A DNA stretch of 56,852 nucleotides from Candidatus Villigracilis saccharophilus (GTDB lineage: Bacteria > Chloroflexota > Anaerolineae > Anaerolineales > Villigracilaceae): contig JADJNA010000036.1 of the NCBI GenBank assembly GCA_016709305.1, positions 1 to 56,852 of the forward strand, read 5' to 3'. Of this stretch, positions 8,258 through 17,680 are shown piece after piece; positions within the stretch are counted from its first letter, which is position 1, and the number at the start of each line of letters is the position of its first letter. Position numbers and translations under genes: made by a program. Below the pieces are notes generated by a model. It was not told where the DNA came from, made no database searches, and saw nothing but the letters and a program-made list of their open reading frames with translations.

Positions 8258-10501
8258 TCACGGAGCAACAACTCCGCCAAATGGAGTTGGCGTATACGGT
8301 GGAAAGCCAATTGGGCCAAAGGAAGGCACACTCTGAGGACTTCCGTAATAATAAGTTTCAGCCATCGCCCTGAAGATCGGAACAGCATACTCAGAGCCTT
8401 CGCCGATATTTTCAACAATAGCCACAATTGCGATATCCGGCAGCCCTGTGTTTGCTTCGTTCATTGTATACCCGGCAAACCATGCATGTGATTTTCCATT
8501 TCCAGATTCTGCCGTACCGGTCTTGCCGGCTACGTCAAACTGCTCTATAAAGCCGCGCAAATTAAATCTTGCAGTTCCACGCGGATTATTTGTAACCATA
8601 AACAACGCTTCTTGAAGTGTTGTTAAATTATCCGTGCGTAGAAGCAGAGTGCCTTGCGCCTCTGGCTTGAACACCAATACAGGATCGCCATCTATCGGTT
8701 GGATCTTCTCAACGATCTGCGGCCTGTATAAGGTCCCGCCGTTTGCGATGGCGGCGATAAATCTCGCCACCTGCAGGGGAGTGACCTGTACATCGCCCTG
8801 GCCAATGGCCTGATTCACGGCATCGATCTCACCGGCAGGTTCGAGTATCTGTCCCGTCTCTTCTTCCACCTGTTCGATACCCGTACGAGAGCCAAGCCCA
8901 AATGCGCGTGCCATTTTTGCGATATCACCACCGCGATCCCAATTTCTAAACAAGTCCAATCCAATGTGCCAGAAATAAGGATTGCACGAACGCATTAATC
9001 CTTCTTGTAAAGTAAGCAAGCCGGATGGTTTTTCCGTGGAGTCGTTACAAGCTTCGCCGGCGGCAATGGCATCCTGGCAATGCTGCCATGTCCAGTCATG
9101 CAGAACAACATCTTCGAGTTCTGTGAAATCATACTGGCAATCATAGGGAGTTTCTTTCAAATATAAACCGCTTTCCAACGCGGCTGCAAATGTAATGATC
9201 TTGAAAACCGATCCAAGCGGATATTGTCCCTGCGTGGCGCGGTTGAGAAGAGGCTCGTTGAAATCATTTATGCTGCTATTATTAGGGTTGGCAGGATCGA
9301 AAAAGTTGGGGTCAAAATCTGGTCCGGATGCAATCGCCAAAATACGGCCAGTATCCACTTCCATGACCACAATTGCGCCGCGGAAATATTCAATCGCCTG
9401 CTGGGCATACTTTTGCATATTCCCATCGAGCGTTAGATATACTGAGTCGGCAGGTTTGGGTTCACTTTGTTGTCCAAGAGTTGAAATAATCTGGCCTGTG
9501 GGACCGACCACGCGCAGAATTCCACCGTGTTGACCAGCCAGATAATCTTCCGCCCATCTTTCCACACCGGTCTGTCCGATCCTTTCGGTTCCGTTATATC
9601 CAAGGCGGCGATAGGCGTCGTATTGTTCAGGCGAAATGGATAACGTATACCCAACAGACTGGGGCGCGATGCCTGTGCCAAAATAATATCGTGACTTATA
9701 TTCGGTGGCTACCACTCCGCCGCCCATTGTAATAATACCCTGTGCTTCTTCCCGCGTGGCCTCACACATCGGCAGATACCAACCAGGACCGTTTAAATCG
9801 ATCTGATCCTCGATAAATTTTGGGTCATAGCCGCAAAGCCTGCCTATGGCAGCTGTCATACCGCTGCGGTTATTGGGGTCAATCTCTTCCGTCTGGATGC
9901 CTATGGCAAACACATCCGCCTGTGAGACGACCGGCTGTCCATCTTTATTATAAATATCACCCCGCGCAGGCACACTATATTCCATCGCGAGCTGGTTTCC
10001 GCCAATGAGCTCGGGCAGAATGAGGCCGTCTTCCCACTGTACTTTCCAGACGCTTTCTTCGTTGACCAGGTTCATCGGGATATCCCGTTGAATGTCGCCG
10101 ACGAGCGTGGTGTGATAGGTAATTCGATAAGCAACCTGCGCGTTGGTCGGGCTGAGCAGAGAGGATAATATGGAAAATTCCAGACTGGCGGTGCTCATCT
10201 CGTTCAATGCGTTTTTATACCGTTTGGAGAAATCTTCCAGCGTGATCGCGTCACGGCTGGATCTGGTCAGCATATCGTACATGCCGGTGTAATCATCCTT
10301 TTGCATTGCTTCCAAATATTTTGTTACTGCCGCCTGTGCGTCCGGCGCGGGGGTAATACGCACCTGCGCTGTGGGCAAAGGCGTGGACGTGGCAAAAAGA
10401 TTATTGATCGGGTTGCCTCCCGTTCCCCCTGTCTGACCCGAGCCACAGGAAGAGAGGAACGCCAGCGCTAAAATAATATTGATCCAACGTATACCTTTCA
10501 T
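8258..10501 (-). CDS. Penicillin-binding transpeptidase with MecA_N domain (class B, lipoprotein-like)
   Basis: Cell-wall D,D-transpeptidase of 747 residues from the ATG at 10501. The N-terminus has a signal ending in FLSSCGSG, a likely lipobox. Next come a Thr/Pro linker, an NTF2-like MecA_N domain (residues about 55-160), a dimerisation domain, and the transpeptidase domain. The catalytic SVFK is at 431-434, SCN at 505-507 and KTG at 660-662. MecA_N-bearing PBPs include PBP2a-like enzymes, but sequence alone does not show beta-lactam resistance. The tail is Pro/Gly-rich. It lies between maf (11 bases upstream) and rsgA (18 bases downstream). Confidence 0.9.
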   Translation of the reverse strand: MKGIRWINIILALAFLSSCGSGQTGGTGGNPINNLFATSTPLPTAQVRITPAPDAQAAVTKYLEAMQKDDYTGMYDMLTRSSRDAITLEDFSKRYKNALNEMSTASLEFSILSSLLSPTNAQVAYRITYHTTLVGDIQRDIPMNLVNEESVWKVQWEDGLILPELIGGNQLAMEYSVPARGDIYNKDGQPVVSQADVFAIGIQTEEIDPNNRSGMTAAIGRLCGYDPKFIEDQIDLNGPGWYLPMCEATREEAQGIITMGGGVVATEYKSRYYFGTGIAPQSVGYTLSISPEQYDAYRRLGYNGTERIGQTGVERWAEDYLAGQHGGILRVVGPTGQIISTLGQQSEPKPADSVYLTLDGNMQKYAQQAIEYFRGAIVVMEVDTGRILAIASGPDFDPNFFDPANPNNSSINDFNEPLLNRATQGQYPLGSVFKIITFAAALESGLYLKETPYDCQYDFTELEDVVLHDWTWQHCQDAIAAGEACNDSTEKPSGLLTLQEGLMRSCNPYFWHIGLDLFRNWDRGGDIAKMARAFGLGSRTGIEQVEEETGQILEPAGEIDAVNQAIGQGDVQVTPLQVARFIAAIANGGTLYRPQIVEKIQPIDGDPVLVFKPEAQGTLLLRTDNLTTLQEALFMVTNNPRGTARFNLRGFIEQFDVAGKTGTAESGNGKSHAWFAGYTMNEANTGLPDIAIVAIVENIGEGSEYAVPIFRAMAETYYYGSPQSVPSFGPIGFPPYTPTPFGGVVAP

Positions 10502-10512
10502 TTTTTTCCTTT

Positions 10513-11181
10513 TTATGGTTGCGAGTCGCGAAGGATCGCACTCGAAACCAGACATTGATAATTCAAAAGGGTTTGACATGCTGACGGCACATCTGCTGTT
10601 GGATATAAATCCAATTGCCGTAATGCCCGCGTGACATGACACATTGGCAAGCCCATCACACTGGCATAGCATCCATTCATGGATGCGACCGGCTGGAAGT
10701 CGGGATGTTGGATGGCATAAGCGCCAGCCTTGTCCATTGGGTCGCCAGTATTGACATACCTCGTGATCTCAGCGTCTGAATAATCACGCATGGGAACATC
10801 TGTTATGCATAACTCGGTCATCATTTTTCCATCGCGAACCTGATAAACTGCTACACCTGTAAACACCTGGTGGGTATGCCCGCGCAATTGTTTGAGCATT
10901 CGTTCGGCATCTGCTTTATCTGTTGGCTTGCCAAGTATGGAGCCGCCATCCACGACAGCAGTATCGGAGCCAATGATGATATTTTCAAGGGATGCTTTCG
11001 CTGCCACTGTGAGGGCTTTGGCTTGCGCAAGCCGTAAAACATAATCCCGGGGTGCTTCGTCTGCGAACTGGCTTTCATCCACATCTGAAACGATGATATT
11101 GAACTCCCAGTTCCCAAGTGCAAGTAATTGCCTGCGGCGTGGAGAATTGGACGCTAACAACAATTTTTTTTCTTCAGTCAC
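10513..11181 (-). CDS. maf: Maf family nucleoside triphosphate pyrophosphatase
   Basis: House-cleaning pyrophosphatase that hydrolyses non-canonical or modified NTPs, 222 residues. Signature regions are LLLASNSPRRRQLL (residues 7-20), IIGSDTAV, LGKPTDKADAERMLKQLRGH, HQVFTGVAV and GDPMDKAGAYAIQ. The start is GTG at 11181 with no ribosome site but a TAGAAT box 7 bases upstream, suggesting a leaderless transcript. About 20 C-terminal residues look like a non-conserved tail. It is the first gene of the minus run down to the STAS gene. Confidence 0.92.
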   Translation of the reverse strand: MTEEKKLLLASNSPRRRQLLALGNWEFNIIVSDVDESQFADEAPRDYVLRLAQAKALTVAAKASLENIIIGSDTAVVDGGSILGKPTDKADAERMLKQLRGHTHQVFTGVAVYQVRDGKMMTELCITDVPMRDYSDAEITRYVNTGDPMDKAGAYAIQHPDFQPVASMNGCYASVMGLPMCHVTRALRQLDLYPTADVPSACQTLLNYQCLVSSAILRDSQP

Positions 11182-11188
11182 GCAAAGA

Positions 11189-11194
11189 ATTCTA
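11189..11194 (-). promoter_or_regulatory. -10 box of maf (leaderless)
   Basis: TAGAAT on the minus strand ends 7 bases before the GTG start, so transcription would begin at or next to the start codon. Confidence 0.5.
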
Positions 11195-11317
11195 ACACAA
11201 TCTTTTTTGATGTTTCTTAATGGGATATGAGCGCAAATGATCGCTGCTCGTCTCTGGCAGGTTCTTCTTTCACGTTGTACAATACTGGAAAATCTGTCTA
11301 GTCAATGCGGAGGCGAA

Positions 11318-11890
11318 ATGAAAGAGTTAAAGGAAAGAATTAAGAAAGATGGGCAAGTTCTGGGGAATGGAATTTTGAAGGTGGATAGCTTTATCAATCA
11401 TCAAGTTGACCCGTCATTGATGGATGCGTGCGGACGCGAATTTGCGAAACGCTTTGCAAACGTCGGCGCGACAAAAATACTCACAGCTGAGATTTCCGGT
11501 ATTGCCCCTGCGCTTACCACCGGGCTTCATCTTGGATTGCCGGTTGTGTATGCGCGCAAGACAAAGCCCATCACGATGCCTGATCAAGTTTATCTCACCC
11601 TTGCGCCTTCACACACAAAAGGACGCATGGTCGAGTTGATCGTCTCTCCTGAATATCTCGCGAACAATGAAAAGGTACTCATCATTGACGACTTCCTCGC
11701 TTCCGGCGCGACCATTCTCGGTCTTGTCCGTTTGGCAGAAGCCGCAGGTTCGCAAATTGTCGGCATTGGCGCGCTGATTGAAAAAGATTTCGAAGGCGGG
11801 CGGGAAGCGCTTAAGCCTATTGGCGTTCAAGTCGAATCTCTGGCTTGCATCGCTTCGCTGGACGACAACACGATCACCTTTGTAGATTAA
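11318..11890 (+). CDS. xpt: Xanthine phosphoribosyltransferase
   Basis: Purine salvage enzyme converting xanthine and PRPP to XMP, 190 residues. The ATG at 11318 has GGAGG seven bases upstream; earlier in-frame starts lack one. Diagnostic regions are ILKVDSFINHQVDPSLM, ILTAEISGIAPAL, VYARKTKPITM and the PRPP loop VLIIDDFLASGAT. The gene is followed by a HIT protein and guaA, whose enzyme turns XMP into GMP, so the three form a sensible salvage unit. No purine riboswitch was found upstream. Confidence 0.93.
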   Translation: MKELKERIKKDGQVLGNGILKVDSFINHQVDPSLMDACGREFAKRFANVGATKILTAEISGIAPALTTGLHLGLPVVYARKTKPITMPDQVYLTLAPSHTKGRMVELIVSPEYLANNEKVLIIDDFLASGATILGLVRLAEAAGSQIVGIGALIEKDFEGGREALKPIGVQVESLACIASLDDNTITFVD

Positions 11891-11900
11891 GCTCCAAACG

Positions 11901-12266
11901 TTGAAACGCTTACTGCGGATTCCGATTATCATTCGTCTGATCGGATGGATCTTCGCCCATATGAGTTTCCTCATCCCAGTCGCGCGTCTGCGCGAGACCT
12001 CGAGCCTGATCGCGTTCCAGCACCCTTCTCCCAGCTATAAGTTTCACGTGCTGATCGTGCCGAAGCGTGAAGTCGCATCCCTGGCGCAGTTTGACTCCGC
12101 TGATACAGCTTTCCTGACCGACCTATATTCCACAGTCCAAAGCCTCGTGGATGAATTCCAGTTGCAGGCCTATCGTCTCATTGTGAATGGCGGGGAGTAT
12201 CAGGATTTTCCACATTTGCATTTTCATTTGATTTCAGATTTTTCAGTTCAAAAGTCAAAGGTCTAA
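11901..12266 (+). CDS. HIT family protein
   Basis: Histidine-triad nucleotide hydrolase or transferase, 121 residues from a TTG at 11901; an ATG at 11961 would give 101 residues. The catalytic triad region is HLHFHLIS near the C-terminus, and KFHVLIVPKREVASLAQF is the usual first strand. If the TTG is used, residues about 6-27 form a hydrophobic helix unusual for HIT proteins. The last codons lie inside a 12-bp inverted repeat shared with other intergenic sites. Lying 10 bases after xpt and before guaA, it may act on purine nucleotides; this is inferred from position only. Confidence 0.78.
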   Translation: MKRLLRIPIIIRLIGWIFAHMSFLIPVARLRETSSLIAFQHPSPSYKFHVLIVPKREVASLAQFDSADTAFLTDLYSTVQSLVDEFQLQAYRLIVNGGEYQDFPHLHFHLISDFSVQKSKV

Positions 12267-12302
12267 AGTCCGCCTTTGACTTTTGACTTTCAACCTTCGA
12301 CC
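12250..12302. repeat. Inverted repeat and degenerate word repeat between the HIT gene and guaA
   Basis: AAAAGTCAAAGG (12250-12261) is the exact inverse of CCTTTGACTTTT (12273-12284). The stretch then continues GACTTTCAACCTTCGACC. The word GACTTTCAACCTTCG recurs, inverted, inside mutS2 (41340-41360), and related words occur inside the glycosyltransferase at 37340-37390. It has no T tract and so is not a typical terminator. Confidence 0.65.
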
Positions 12303-12314
12303 CAGGAATAATAA

Positions 12315-13850
12315 ATGACAGAATCCATTGCCATTCTCGATTTCGGTTCGCAATACGCGCAGATCATTGCGCGGCGTGTACGTGAAGCAAATGTTTATTG
12401 TGAGTTATTCCCGTGGGATGCGCAGCAGGAAAAAATCCTCTCCATCAACCCCAAAGGCTATATCCTCTCCGGCGGGCCAAAGTCAGTTTATGAAGAGAAC
12501 GCGCCTTATATCCAAAAATTTATTTTAGAGTCAGGCCTGCCTATTCTTGGGATCTGCTATGGAATGCAGGCTTTAACACACGCGCTTGGCGGCGAGGTCA
12601 GCCCGTCTTCTGAGCGTGAATATGGTTCTGCAATTTTGGAACCATTGATGCCGTCCATTCTGTCGGTGCTTTCGCAGGTGTGGATGTCACACGGCGACAG
12701 GATCACACGCATGCCCGATGGATTTGTTGCATTGGCGAAATCGGGAAATAGTCCCTTCGCGGCGATGGGCGATATGCAAAGAAAATATTTTGGCGTTCAA
12801 TTTCACCCCGAAGTACATCACACGCCCAATGGAACTGAACTGCTTAAGCATTTTGCAACTGATATATGTGGAGTTAAGCCTGACTGGACCCCTTCCTCCA
12901 TTATTGAAGCAAGTGTCAAACGGATTCGTGAGCAGGTTGGAAAGGAACGTGTGCTTGCGGCGGTCAGCGGCGGCGTGGATTCCACAGTGGCGGCGGCGTT
13001 GGTGCATAAAGCGATCGGCGATCAACTCGTAACCGTTTTCGTGGATACCGGCTTACTGCGCCACAAGGAAGGCGAGCAGGTCGCATCTGCTTTGCGCGGC
13101 GGGCTTGGTGTTGAGTTGATCACAGTCGAAGCCAGCGATGAATTTCTCGGTGCGTTGAAAGGCATCACAGATCCTGAGCAAAAACGCAAGATCGTTGGTG
13201 AAAAATTTATCCGCATTTTTGAGCGGGAAGCAAAGAATGTAGGCAAGCCAAAATTTCTTGTGCAGGGGACGATCTATCCTGATGTGGTCGAATCCTCCGG
13301 GCCAGACCGAAGCAAGGCAGAAAAGATCAAGTCCCATCACAATGTGGGCGGACTTCCCGAAGACATGGAATTTGAACTCGTTGAGCCGTTACGCTATTTG
13401 TTCAAAGATGAAGTTCGTCTGGTGGGCGAAGCGCTCGGGCTAAGTGAAAGCTTGGTTTGGAGGCAACCATTCCCAGGTCCAGGCTTGACCGTGCGCTGTC
13501 TCGGGGAGTGTACGCCGCAGCGTGTATCCCGTCTGCGGGCGGCGGATTTTATCCTGCAGGAGGAATTATCCAAAGCTGGGGTTTTGGGGAAAGGCGGTTC
13601 GGCTTCGCAGGCATTTGTTGTCTTGCTCCCCGTTAAATCGGTGGGCGTGATGGGCGACCAACGCACTTATCAGGAGGCGGCCGCGATCCGCGTGGTGACC
13701 ACCGAAGATTTTATGACTGCCGATTGGGCGCGCCTGCCGCACGACCTATTGGCGAAAGTATCCAGCCGCATTGTTAATGAAGTGGACGGAATTAATCGGG
13801 TAGTGTATGATATTACGAGTAAACCACCCGCTACGATCGAGTGGGAATAG
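12315..13850 (+). CDS. guaA: GMP synthase (glutamine-hydrolysing)
   Basis: Converts XMP, glutamine and ATP to GMP, 511 residues. The N-terminal class I amidotransferase domain has the nucleophile C81 in GICYGMQ and the H164/E166 pair in QFHPEVHH. The ATP-pyrophosphatase domain begins near 205, with the PP loop SGGVDST at 218-224. The dimerisation domain ends in the family-typical TSKPPATIEWE. Its ribosome site is AGGAA. It follows xpt and the HIT gene and ends 8 bases before the next gene. Confidence 0.97.
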   Translation: MTESIAILDFGSQYAQIIARRVREANVYCELFPWDAQQEKILSINPKGYILSGGPKSVYEENAPYIQKFILESGLPILGICYGMQALTHALGGEVSPSSEREYGSAILEPLMPSILSVLSQVWMSHGDRITRMPDGFVALAKSGNSPFAAMGDMQRKYFGVQFHPEVHHTPNGTELLKHFATDICGVKPDWTPSSIIEASVKRIREQVGKERVLAAVSGGVDSTVAAALVHKAIGDQLVTVFVDTGLLRHKEGEQVASALRGGLGVELITVEASDEFLGALKGITDPEQKRKIVGEKFIRIFEREAKNVGKPKFLVQGTIYPDVVESSGPDRSKAEKIKSHHNVGGLPEDMEFELVEPLRYLFKDEVRLVGEALGLSESLVWRQPFPGPGLTVRCLGECTPQRVSRLRAADFILQEELSKAGVLGKGGSASQAFVVLLPVKSVGVMGDQRTYQEAAAIRVVTTEDFMTADWARLPHDLLAKVSSRIVNEVDGINRVVYDITSKPPATIEWE

Positions 13851-13858
13851 GAGAGACC

Positions 13859-14794
13859 GTGAATAATTTCAATTTTGGTGAAGTACTCACCCGCGCCTGG
13901 CAAATTGTCTGGAAAAATAAGGTTCTTTGGATCTTTGGTATTCTTGCCAGCTGCGCGCGCGGCGGCGGGGGCGGTTCCGGCAGCAGCGGTAATTCTGGAT
14001 ACCGCACCGGCTCTGAAGATTCCCCCTTCTCAACCAACCAATTCGAGCAGTTCGCAGAACAAGCCAAACAGTTTCTTGAGAATAACCTCTGGATCATCAT
14101 TGCGGTTACAGTTGCAATTATTCTTTTATCCTTGCTCGCGTATTTCCTGGGGATGATGGGCAGGATCGGCTTGATCAAGGGCGTTTCTCAGGCTGAAAAA
14201 GATATGACCTTATCCTTTGGGGAGATATGGGCTGAGAGTATGCCGTTCTTCTGGCGCATCTTTGGTTTGAACTTTCTATTCGGATTGGCTTTCTTTGTCC
14301 TAATAGTTCCAATGGTTATTCTTGGCGTGGTCACGGCTGGGGTTGGCTTTTTATGCTTTCTGCCGCTGATCTGCATTCTGATCCCGCTAGGCTGGGTATT
14401 ATCAATTGTGATCGAGCAGGCTCAAAACGCCATCGTGCTTGAAGACCTTAATGTGCTTGATGGCTTTAAGCGCGGCTGGCAGGTTGCCAAAGCCAACGTT
14501 GGTCCCATGCTCATCATGGCGCTCATCCTTGCCTTTGGGGGCGGAATTCTTGGTGTGATCATTGCGCTGCCCATTATTATTACAGTGATCCCGCTCGCCA
14601 TCGGCGCGGCCGCCATGAAGGAAGTGCTGACGCCTATATACATCGCATTGGCTTGCTGTGTTGTTTATCTGCCGGTTCTGATCTTCTTGAACGGCGTCCT
14701 GACCGCCTATCTTCAAAGCGTGTGGACGCTCACTTACTTGCGCCTCACACAACCCAAAGAAGAAATTCCTTTGATCATTGAGGCAAATGCGTAA
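13859..14794 (+). CDS. Multi-pass membrane protein of unknown function
   Basis: About 311 residues from the GTG at 13859, which has AGGAGAG upstream; an in-frame GTG at 13841 overlaps guaA and lacks a ribosome site. An N-terminal amphipathic segment (TRAWQIVWKNKVLWIFGIL) is followed by a Gly/Ser-rich stretch (about residues 34-55) and then about six membrane helices. The pattern resembles integral membrane proteins related to the glycerophosphodiesterase membrane domain, with a cytoplasmic motif ALEDLNVLDGFKRGW-like at 14439-14480. The 3' end overlaps the FHA gene by 8 bases, suggesting a shared function with the FHA/PP2C pair. No enzymatic residues were recognised. Confidence 0.72.
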   Translation: MNNFNFGEVLTRAWQIVWKNKVLWIFGILASCARGGGGGSGSSGNSGYRTGSEDSPFSTNQFEQFAEQAKQFLENNLWIIIAVTVAIILLSLLAYFLGMMGRIGLIKGVSQAEKDMTLSFGEIWAESMPFFWRIFGLNFLFGLAFFVLIVPMVILGVVTAGVGFLCFLPLICILIPLGWVLSIVIEQAQNAIVLEDLNVLDGFKRGWQVAKANVGPMLIMALILAFGGGILGVIIALPIIITVIPLAIGAAAMKEVLTPIYIALACCVVYLPVLIFLNGVLTAYLQSVWTLTYLRLTQPKEEIPLIIEANA

Positions 14795-16724
14795 GTTCCT
14801 TGCTCTGCTTTTCAGCCTGAGCCTTGTTTTCAGCGCCGTATCTAAGGCATCCGCACAGCAGAACCTTGCGAGCGCGGATCTTTATCCTGCGGATATTTCC
14901 GCCTTCCCGGTCGTTACTGCGCTTTTGGATGTTTTTGACTCTCAAAAATTTTTCGCTTCCGGACTTAAGCCCGAAGCTGTTTCTGTCATCGAAGACGGCG
15001 CCCAACTCGCGGTTGACTCTCTGACCGAGATGGCAATTCCCTTACAGCTCGTGGTCGCTGTCAACCAGGGCACGCCCCTCGATGCCCGTGATGCAAACGG
15101 CATTTCGCGCTTTCAACGCGTCGCACAGGTGATAGCTCAGTGGGCTCAAAGCCGTCCTGCCGACCTGCCCGATGACTTTAGCCTCGTAAGTCAGGCTGGA
15201 GCGGTCATCAACCACTCGAGCGCTGCGGATTTTGTTGTTGGGCTGGGAGGGTTCCAGCCTGATTTCCGCACATCCATACCCAATCTGCAATCCCTTGCCA
15301 CCGCCATGGATACCGTCAGCGCACAGACCCCGCAACTTGGAATGAAGCGCGCCATACTTTTTATTACCCCTCAAATGCCTGAAGTTGACCTTGCGGCTAC
15401 GCTTGAGCCGCTGATTCAGCGAGCGATCGAGAATCGGATCCGTATTTTTATCTGGTATGTGGATGCCAATACGACCTTTGCGACAACAAGCGCGGCAACA
15501 TTCAATAATCTGGCTATCCAAACGGGTGGAACGATGTTCCAGTATTCCGGGGAAGAAAGATTTCCTGACCCCGAGGCTTATTTCTCACCCCTGCGCCGAA
15601 CATATAAGATCACTTACACATCCCGAGTAAAGATCACGGGTGAACACAGCGTTCGCGCGCAGGTGACATTGCCTTCGGGGTCGATCAACTCTTTCGACCA
15701 GAAATTCAGCGTGGATGTTCAACCTCCCAATCCGATCCCGGTGACACCGTCTTCACAGATCACGCGGCAAGCGCCTGCGGAAGACCCGTTTAGCGAGTCT
15801 CTTTTACCGGTAGCGCAGGAACTTGAGATCATCATTGAGTTCCCGGACGGCCACCAACGAGCCCTGGCTCGGACAACTTTATATGTGGATGACAAGATCG
15901 CGGACGAGAATACAGTTGAGCCATTCAATAAATTCAGCTGGGACCTCACAGCGTATGTAGAACGCGGTGAACACCAGCTTGTTGTTGAAGCCGTGGATGT
16001 TCTTGGATTAAGCAAGACTAGTATGCCAGTGCCTGTTACAGTTACAGTGATAAAACCGCCAAGCGGGCCTGCCGCTTTTCTAGCGCAATATCGCACACAG
16101 ATCACCTTTGGCGCCATCATCTTTGCGGGATTGATGCTTTTTCTCATTCTCTTAAGCGGACGTTTGCGGATCCCATCTCTCCGTGCCGCGCAGGATGCTC
16201 GCCGCGCCGAATCCGATCCTTTGACACAATCAGTGGGGACGATCATGGAAGCCCCGCCCCCAATTGTCCCTGCGGAAAAAAACAAGAAGAAAAACCTATT
16301 CTCCAGAAAGGCAGTGCCGGCCGCAAAATCCAAAAAAGAAGTTAAAACGGTACGTGACGCCGCTGCGGCATTTTTCCGGATTAACCCTGACGGCCAAATT
16401 GCTTTGGCTGCGCCAATTCCTGTCATTGAAAAAGAAATGATATTTGGTACCGATCCAGTGCAGTGTACACAGATCATGGATGATCCATCCATTTCTTCAG
16501 TTCATGCACGCTTAAGGCAGGTTGATGACGGCGGCTTTCTGTTATTGGACAACAGTTCCATCGCGGGTACGTGGGCAAACTATGAACCCGTTCCTCGTGA
16601 GGGGCATCGGCTCAGGCATGGGGATATGGTACACTTCGGCCAATTAATGTATCGTTTTATGCTGACAGTCCCGCCGACCGCTTCGACTCCTAAAATCACC
16701 TTTGCTCAAAACATTGAAGAATGA
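14787..16724 (+). CDS. Membrane protein with vWA-like extracellular part and cytoplasmic FHA domain
   Basis: A 645-residue protein. It has a signal peptide (residues 1-24), an extracytoplasmic part resembling a von Willebrand A fold (residues about 40-290), a further beta-rich domain (about 345-425), one membrane helix (about 432-455), a basic Lys-rich linker, and a C-terminal FHA domain (about 545-635). FHA features are DDPSISSVHARL and DNSSIAGTWAN; the usual GR turn is GT. FHA domains bind phosphothreonine. The stop overlaps the PP2C start (ATGA), so the two are translationally coupled. The extracellular part may sense a wall or surface signal; this is inference. Confidence 0.82.
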   Translation: MRKFLALLFSLSLVFSAVSKASAQQNLASADLYPADISAFPVVTALLDVFDSQKFFASGLKPEAVSVIEDGAQLAVDSLTEMAIPLQLVVAVNQGTPLDARDANGISRFQRVAQVIAQWAQSRPADLPDDFSLVSQAGAVINHSSAADFVVGLGGFQPDFRTSIPNLQSLATAMDTVSAQTPQLGMKRAILFITPQMPEVDLAATLEPLIQRAIENRIRIFIWYVDANTTFATTSAATFNNLAIQTGGTMFQYSGEERFPDPEAYFSPLRRTYKITYTSRVKITGEHSVRAQVTLPSGSINSFDQKFSVDVQPPNPIPVTPSSQITRQAPAEDPFSESLLPVAQELEIIIEFPDGHQRALARTTLYVDDKIADENTVEPFNKFSWDLTAYVERGEHQLVVEAVDVLGLSKTSMPVPVTVTVIKPPSGPAAFLAQYRTQITFGAIIFAGLMLFLILLSGRLRIPSLRAAQDARRAESDPLTQSVGTIMEAPPPIVPAEKNKKKNLFSRKAVPAAKSKKEVKTVRDAAAAFFRINPDGQIALAAPIPVIEKEMIFGTDPVQCTQIMDDPSISSVHARLRQVDDGGFLLLDNSSIAGTWANYEPVPREGHRLRHGDMVHFGQLMYRFMLTVPPTASTPKITFAQNIEE

Positions 16725-17587
16725 TCCGTTCTACACTTGCCCATCTTCATGTAGCAGCTCTTAGTCATGCCGGCATGTCCGGCAAGAATAATGAAGACCG
16801 CTATGCAGTATCTTCTTTTCAGTTAAGCAGGGAGGATACACGCTCATCGGTCTTTGCAATTGTTGCAGATGGGATCGGCGGTCATCGCGCGGGCGAAGTA
16901 GCTGCGGAACTCGGGGTCAATTATATTACCATGGGTGTCGGGGAAAGCAATGCAAAAAAACCAGTCAGGATCCTTGAAAGTGCCATTCACGAAGCCAGTC
17001 AGGCCATTGCTACGCACTCAGCCGGCAAAGATGAAGAGGAAGGCATGGGGTCCACCTGCGCGTGTGCCTGGGTGATCGAAAACAGACTATATACCGCCTA
17101 TGTCGGGGATTCACGGATATATCTTCTGCGCGGCAAGCATATCCAGCGCCTGACCATTGACCATACCTGGGTGCAGGAAGCCTACGAAAAGGGCATCATC
17201 ACTCTTGAGCAAATGCGTGACCATCCAAATGTGCATGTCATCCGCAGGTATTTGGGCGGCATCAAATTGCCCAATGTGGATTTCCGCATGCGGATCGACG
17301 ATGAAGAAAGCAATGAAGAGTCTGAAAATAATCAGGGCTTTCACCTTGAACCCGGTGACACGATCCTGCTATGTACTGACGGCTTGACCGACCTGGTCTG
17401 GGATGATGAGATCCTCAAGATCATCCGCTCAAAAAAAGATATGAAGCAAGCCGCAGAAGCGCTTGTCAACCTCGCCAACAACCGTGGCGGACACGACAAC
17501 ATCACGGTCGTGATCATGTCCATGCCAAGGTTGGAGGAAACGGATAAAAAGAAGCCCGGCTTTATTGGCTGGCTGTTGGGAGAATAA
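16721..17587 (+). CDS. PP2C-family protein serine/threonine phosphatase
   Basis: Metal-dependent phosphatase, 288 residues, cytoplasmic. PP2C motifs are GKNNEDRY (21-27), VADGIGGHRAGEVAAE (D49-G50 region), TAYVGDSRIYLLR, LCTDGLTDLVWD (D220) and GGHDNITVV (D259). The start overlaps the stop of the FHA gene by 4 bases. It probably removes phosphates from proteins recognised by the FHA domain, opposing a PknB-type kinase that must be encoded outside this window. A terminator follows immediately. Confidence 0.93.
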   Translation: MIRSTLAHLHVAALSHAGMSGKNNEDRYAVSSFQLSREDTRSSVFAIVADGIGGHRAGEVAAELGVNYITMGVGESNAKKPVRILESAIHEASQAIATHSAGKDEEEGMGSTCACAWVIENRLYTAYVGDSRIYLLRGKHIQRLTIDHTWVQEAYEKGIITLEQMRDHPNVHVIRRYLGGIKLPNVDFRMRIDDEESNEESENNQGFHLEPGDTILLCTDGLTDLVWDDEILKIIRSKKDMKQAAEALVNLANNRGGHDNITVVIMSMPRLEETDKKKPGFIGWLLGE

Positions 17588-17588
17588 A

Positions 17589-17620
17589 AAGAGCTTTGGT
17601 CAACGCCAAAGTTCTTTTCC
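17589..17620 (+). terminator. Terminator after the PP2C gene
   Basis: AAGAGCTTTGG pairs with CCAAAGTTCTT (one G-T pair) around a 5-base loop, followed by a T-rich stretch. Confidence 0.75.
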
Positions 17621-17680
17621 TTAACATCACCCCGCGCATCACTCCCCGCTCAAGCCTGCCCTGCCATTTTGATCAGAATC

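Noticed and set aside
7379..8491. Open frame of 370 codons on the plus strand opposite rsgA and the penicillin-binding protein end
   Set aside because: It is antisense to two well-supported genes, has no family features and no ribosome site, and its composition mirrors the codon pattern of the genes below.
11183..11317. Possible purine riboswitch upstream of xpt
   Set aside because: The conserved purine aptamer core (TATA...GTTTCTA...) was not found in this short region; a normal ribosome site explains the start.
15719..16492. Open frame of 257 codons on the minus strand opposite the FHA gene
   Set aside because: It is a shadow of the FHA protein with Ser/Arg-rich sequence and no recognisable fold.
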